A stretch of DNA of 37,400 bases from Poseidonocella sp. HB161398 (GTDB lineage: Bacteria; Pseudomonadota; Alphaproteobacteria; Rhodobacterales; Rhodobacteraceae): contig NZ_VATA01000061.1 of NCBI RefSeq assembly GCF_005870025.1, forward strand, positions 1 to 37,400, written 5' to 3'. The notes under the pieces were generated by a model. The model saw nothing but the letters and a program-made list of their open reading frames with translations. It did not search any database and was not told the origin of the DNA. This document shows, one piece after another, positions 35,028 to 37,400 of the stretch. The first letter of the stretch is position 1, and every line of letters starts with the position of its first letter. Made by a program: the position numbers and the translations under genes.

Positions 35028-35673
35028 GCCTTCCGGACCGGGCCCCCGCCGCGCTTTTGCCCGCAGGATCCGCCGCCGCGCCACCCGGACTGCGCCGCCG
35101 GATGCGCCGCGGGGCACGTCATTCATGACCGGCCGGTGGGCGCTGTTGCGCAATGGCGATCCCGCCTCGGCGCCCCGGAGGCTCCGGATGGAGCATGGCC
35201 GGCGCCGCGGACAGGATCGGTCCGGCCAAGCCGCCGGGTCGGCATGAGGACGTCGCTTCGCCCACGCAGCACGGCCCTGGCGGCGGTCTCTGCGGAAAGA
35301 CGCCGCGGAATGCTGGCCCCCTGCCCGACGGAACAGCCGGGCGCGCGCGCCGCAGTCCGGGCATGCGCCGCGTCCGTCGCCGACCATGCGCGAACCGCGC
35401 CGATCTGCGCGCCGCCCGGGACCCGGCCGGGGCGTTGCGGCGGAACCGGACGACCGCACGCGCGGCAGGCGTGACCACCACCACGAGGAAGACGCCCGCC
35501 CCCAGATAGACCTTTCGCAACAGGCTGCCGCGATGCGGACCGGGCGCCCTTGCCAGCCCCGCCTTCATCGGGCTCCGGGCCCGCGCCGGAGACGGATGCC
35601 GTCAGGCGCGGTGCGGACATGCGCGCAAGTCACCGCGCTCCCAGGCCTTCCTGCGCGCGCATGACTTGGCAGG
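35028..35673. other. Gap without a supportable gene
   Basis: About 650 bases between convergent ugpC and the dehydrogenase gene. A minus-strand frame from 35568 begins with a hydrophobic stretch (YLGAGVFLVVVV) but degenerates to Arg/Pro-rich sequence and has no clear ribosome binding site. It may be a fossil membrane protein. Confidence 0.4.
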
Positions 35674-36681
35674 CTACACCGTCACGCAGATCTTGCCGAA
35701 ATGCGCGCCGCTCTCCTGATGCCGGAACGCCTCCGCGAGCTCGCCGAGCTGGAAGGTACGGTCGATCACCGGGCGCAGCTTCAGCGCATCAAGCGCCCTG
35801 ACGAAATCGAGCTGGTGCTGCCGGGAGCCGACGATCACCCCCTCGAGCCGCTGCTGCCGGGCCATCAGAAGCGCCGTGGGAATCTCTCCGGAGCGCCCCG
35901 TGAGAACGCCGATCAGGGCGATATGCGCGCCGGGACGGCCGGCCGCGATGGATTGCGCCAGCGTTTCCGGCCCTCCGACTTCGACGATGATGTCGACCCC
36001 GCGGCCGCCGGTCAGGCGCTGCATCTCCTCGCCCCAGCCGGGCGTGCTGCGATAGTTGATGACATGATCGGCGCCGAGCTCGCGCAGCCGCCCGAGCTTC
36101 GCGTCAGAGGAAGACGTGGCGATCACCGTGGCGCCCATCGCCTTGGCCAGTTGCAGCGCGTAGATGGACACGCCGCCGGTTCCCAGCACGGCCACCGTGT
36201 CCCCGGCCTTCAGCCCGCCATTGACGACCAGCGCGCGCCAGGCCGTCAGCCCGGCCGTGGTGATGGTCGCGGCCTCTTCATGGGACCAGCCCTCCGGCGC
36301 GTGCGTGAACCACGTGGCCGGGCGCGTGACCCGCTCGCGGGCATAGCCGTCGCGGCCGTCGCCGGGCGTCGTCGAGAAATCGCAGGGCCGGTCATCGCCC
36401 GTCTGCCAGTCCGGGAAGAAGCAGGAGACGACGCTGTCGCCGGGCGAGAACTCTCCGACCCCGTCGCCCACGGCCTCGACCACGCCGGCGCCGTCGGCCA
36501 TGGGGATGCGCCCGTCCGGCAGGGCCCCCTCGACCGCGCAGACGCGGTAGTCATGGTAGTTCAGCGAGCTGGCATGGATGCGCACCGTGATTTCGCCCGC
36601 GCCCGGTGCGGCCGGCTCCGCCGCCTCGACTGCCGCCAGATTGCCGAGCCCGCCCGGCGCTTTGATCGTCACCTGTTTCAA
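35674..36681 (-). CDS. MDR-family NAD(P)-dependent alcohol dehydrogenase
   Basis: The 335-residue product has the GroES-like domain (about 28-130, with SSLNYHDYRV and SFFPDW-like CFFPDWQTG) and a Rossmann domain with VLGTGGVSIYALQLAKAMGA (about 167-186), then ATSSSDAKLGRLRELGADHV. The ending ESGAHFGKICVTV is typical of the MDR7-like group, which resembles quinone reductases and lacks the catalytic-zinc cysteine. Physiological substrate unknown. The chosen start is a TTG (LKQVTIKAP) with AAAGG upstream, because the ATG further out adds a Cys/Arg-rich leader. It stands alone and converges on ugpC. Confidence 0.9.
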   Translation of the reverse strand: MKQVTIKAPGGLGNLAAVEAAEPAAPGAGEITVRIHASSLNYHDYRVCAVEGALPDGRIPMADGAGVVEAVGDGVGEFSPGDSVVSCFFPDWQTGDDRPCDFSTTPGDGRDGYARERVTRPATWFTHAPEGWSHEEAATITTAGLTAWRALVVNGGLKAGDTVAVLGTGGVSIYALQLAKAMGATVIATSSSDAKLGRLRELGADHVINYRSTPGWGEEMQRLTGGRGVDIIVEVGGPETLAQSIAAGRPGAHIALIGVLTGRSGEIPTALLMARQQRLEGVIVGSRQHQLDFVRALDALKLRPVIDRTFQLGELAEAFRHQESGAHFGKICVTV

Positions 36682-37269
36682 GAAACTGCCTTTCCATGGT
36701 CCTCGCGCCCGGCAGGACGAAGCCGGACCCGGAGGCACACATAGCATGCGCGACCACACGGACCAGCACCCGGATTGCCGGAGCGGGCCCGGCCGCAGCC
36801 GGGACGGCCCCGCGGCTGCCAGCCGGGCGGGGCGCGGCGCAGCGCCCGCCGGGAGCTTTCCGGCCGGAGCTGCGCGCCGGGGCCATGCCCGGGTCCTGCA
36901 GGCCGCCGCGCCAGGGCAGCCGTTCGCCGTCCCGCAGCCCGCGGGAACGCCGGACCGGCGGGAGAAGACCGCGGCAAGGCGATCATCAGGCAGTCACCTT
37001 CCGGACCCCGCGACGGGGCGCTGCGCGCGGCGCCAGGCGGTCTCCGCGGATGTGCCCCGCGCCCTTGCGGCCGACGGGACCGCCTCCGCTGCGGGGGCCG
37101 GACAGCGCCCCGCACGGTCCGGCTGCCCCAGCCCCCGCAGCGCAGCCGGTCCCGTCGGCACGCTGGCGCGCATGCGGGCATGCGGGCATGACCGGCCCCT
37201 GCCCGCGGGGACAGCGAAAGCGCGGGCTCGGGCAGGCCCGGACCTCGACACAGACGATGCCTGTGAACC
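36682..37269. other. Gap without a recognised gene
   Basis: About 590 very GC-rich bases between the dehydrogenase start and the right IS. It contains a long inverted repeat (listed separately) and a short GCATGCGG-type repeat near 37168-37190, but no supportable coding sequence. Confidence 0.5.
37070..37159. repeat. Long imperfect inverted repeat (29-bp arms)
   Basis: The arm at 37070-37098 (starts GCCGACGGGACCG, ends GCTGCGGGGGC) is the reverse complement of 37131-37159 with about two mismatches. The loop is 32 bases. It has no T-run and lies about 110 bp before the right IS. It may be a fold-back element, a protein-binding cruciform or an IS-related scar. Confidence 0.7.
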
Positions 37270-37400
37270 AGCTTTGTTGCGCAAAGGCCGGGTGAGGGAT
37301 TCATCTCGCGAATCCAGCGTGGTAGCTGGTCTGCATGAGCAGACCCATCCCGCCGAGCTACAAGACCAAGAACTGGCCGGCCTACAACGAAGCGCTGAAG
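37270..37400 (+). mobile_element. Left end of an IS903-type (IS5 family) element, continues beyond the window
   Basis: The inverted repeat GCTTTGTTGCGCAAAGG starts at 37271 and matches the reverse complement of the IS end at 73-92. The leader with AATCCAGCGTGGTAGCTGG precedes the transposase start. It has the same orientation as the copy cut by the left edge. Confidence 0.8.
37335..37400 (+). CDS. IS5-family (IS903-type) transposase, N-terminal end only (partial)
   Basis: The first 22 codons begin MSRPIPPSYKTKNWPAYNEA. The NWPAYNEAL block is the usual N-terminal signature of IS903-group transposases. The window ends here, so intactness cannot be judged. Confidence 0.8.
   Translation, partial: MSRPIPPSYKTKNWPAYNEALK

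Noticed and set aside
1-37400. tRNA, rRNA, CRISPR arrays, riboswitches
   Set aside because: No cloverleaf-like element, rRNA segment, regularly spaced array or known riboswitch core was noticed in the intergenic regions.

Overview
The window looks like chromosome or plasmid DNA of a high-GC alphaproteobacterium, most likely a member of the Rhodobacterales (Paracoccus/Rhodobacter relatives). The evidence is the GC-rich codon use, the phn/ugp operon style, a CheB-CheR-kinase fusion typical of alphaproteobacteria, and IS5-family elements of the IS903 type. No rRNA, tRNA, CRISPR array or replication gene was seen. Species is not claimed.

Edges. Position 1 falls in the last codons of an IS903-type IS5-family transposase (stop at 36-38, IS end at about 92). 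The right edge holds the start of a transposase of the same type in the same orientation (IS start about 37270, ATG 37335). A third, badly eroded copy lies at 17225-18466 on the minus strand. The left IS sits inside a remnant of a different IS5-family transposase (93-395).

Left part (about 0.4-23.1 kb): a stress/low-oxygen survival island. It has a small membrane-anchored YqjD/ElaB-like protein, a triple-BON protein, a 1378-residue CheB-CheR-PAS-histidine kinase-REC fusion paired with a small HTH protein, three Hsp20 chaperones, a Ca2+-type P-type ATPase with a DUF2267 protein, a Crp/Fnr regulator with FNR-like cysteines, a PHA synthase and a phasin-like protein, a tandem universal stress protein, and a phosphoribosyltransferase-hydrolase-erythromycin-esterase fusion. 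Nearly every transcription unit here is preceded by a TTGNN-N4-NNCAA palindrome (FNR-type box); ten are listed, two of them with one mismatch. I infer that the Fnr-like protein at 13429-14226 controls the set. Coding density is low and several gaps hold fossils. One is a decayed second copy of the DUF2267 gene, next to a decayed box in the same layout as the intact module 4 kb away.

Middle (23.1-25.2 kb): a ParD-like antitoxin gene behind a palindromic operator, followed by a toxin reading frame that has lost its start and is frameshifted, then eroded DNA.

Right part (25.2-36.7 kb): compact, ordinary-looking phosphorus scavenging genes. A minus-strand operon phnD-phnC-phnE-phnE-HAD hydrolase diverges from a DeoR/GlpR-type regulator gene, which is followed by ugpBAEC (glycerol-3-phosphate uptake). 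Three direct repeats at exact 31-bp spacing lie between phnD and the regulator gene. A zinc-type MDR alcohol dehydrogenase closes the segment. I saw no FNR-type boxes here, so this half appears to be under separate control.
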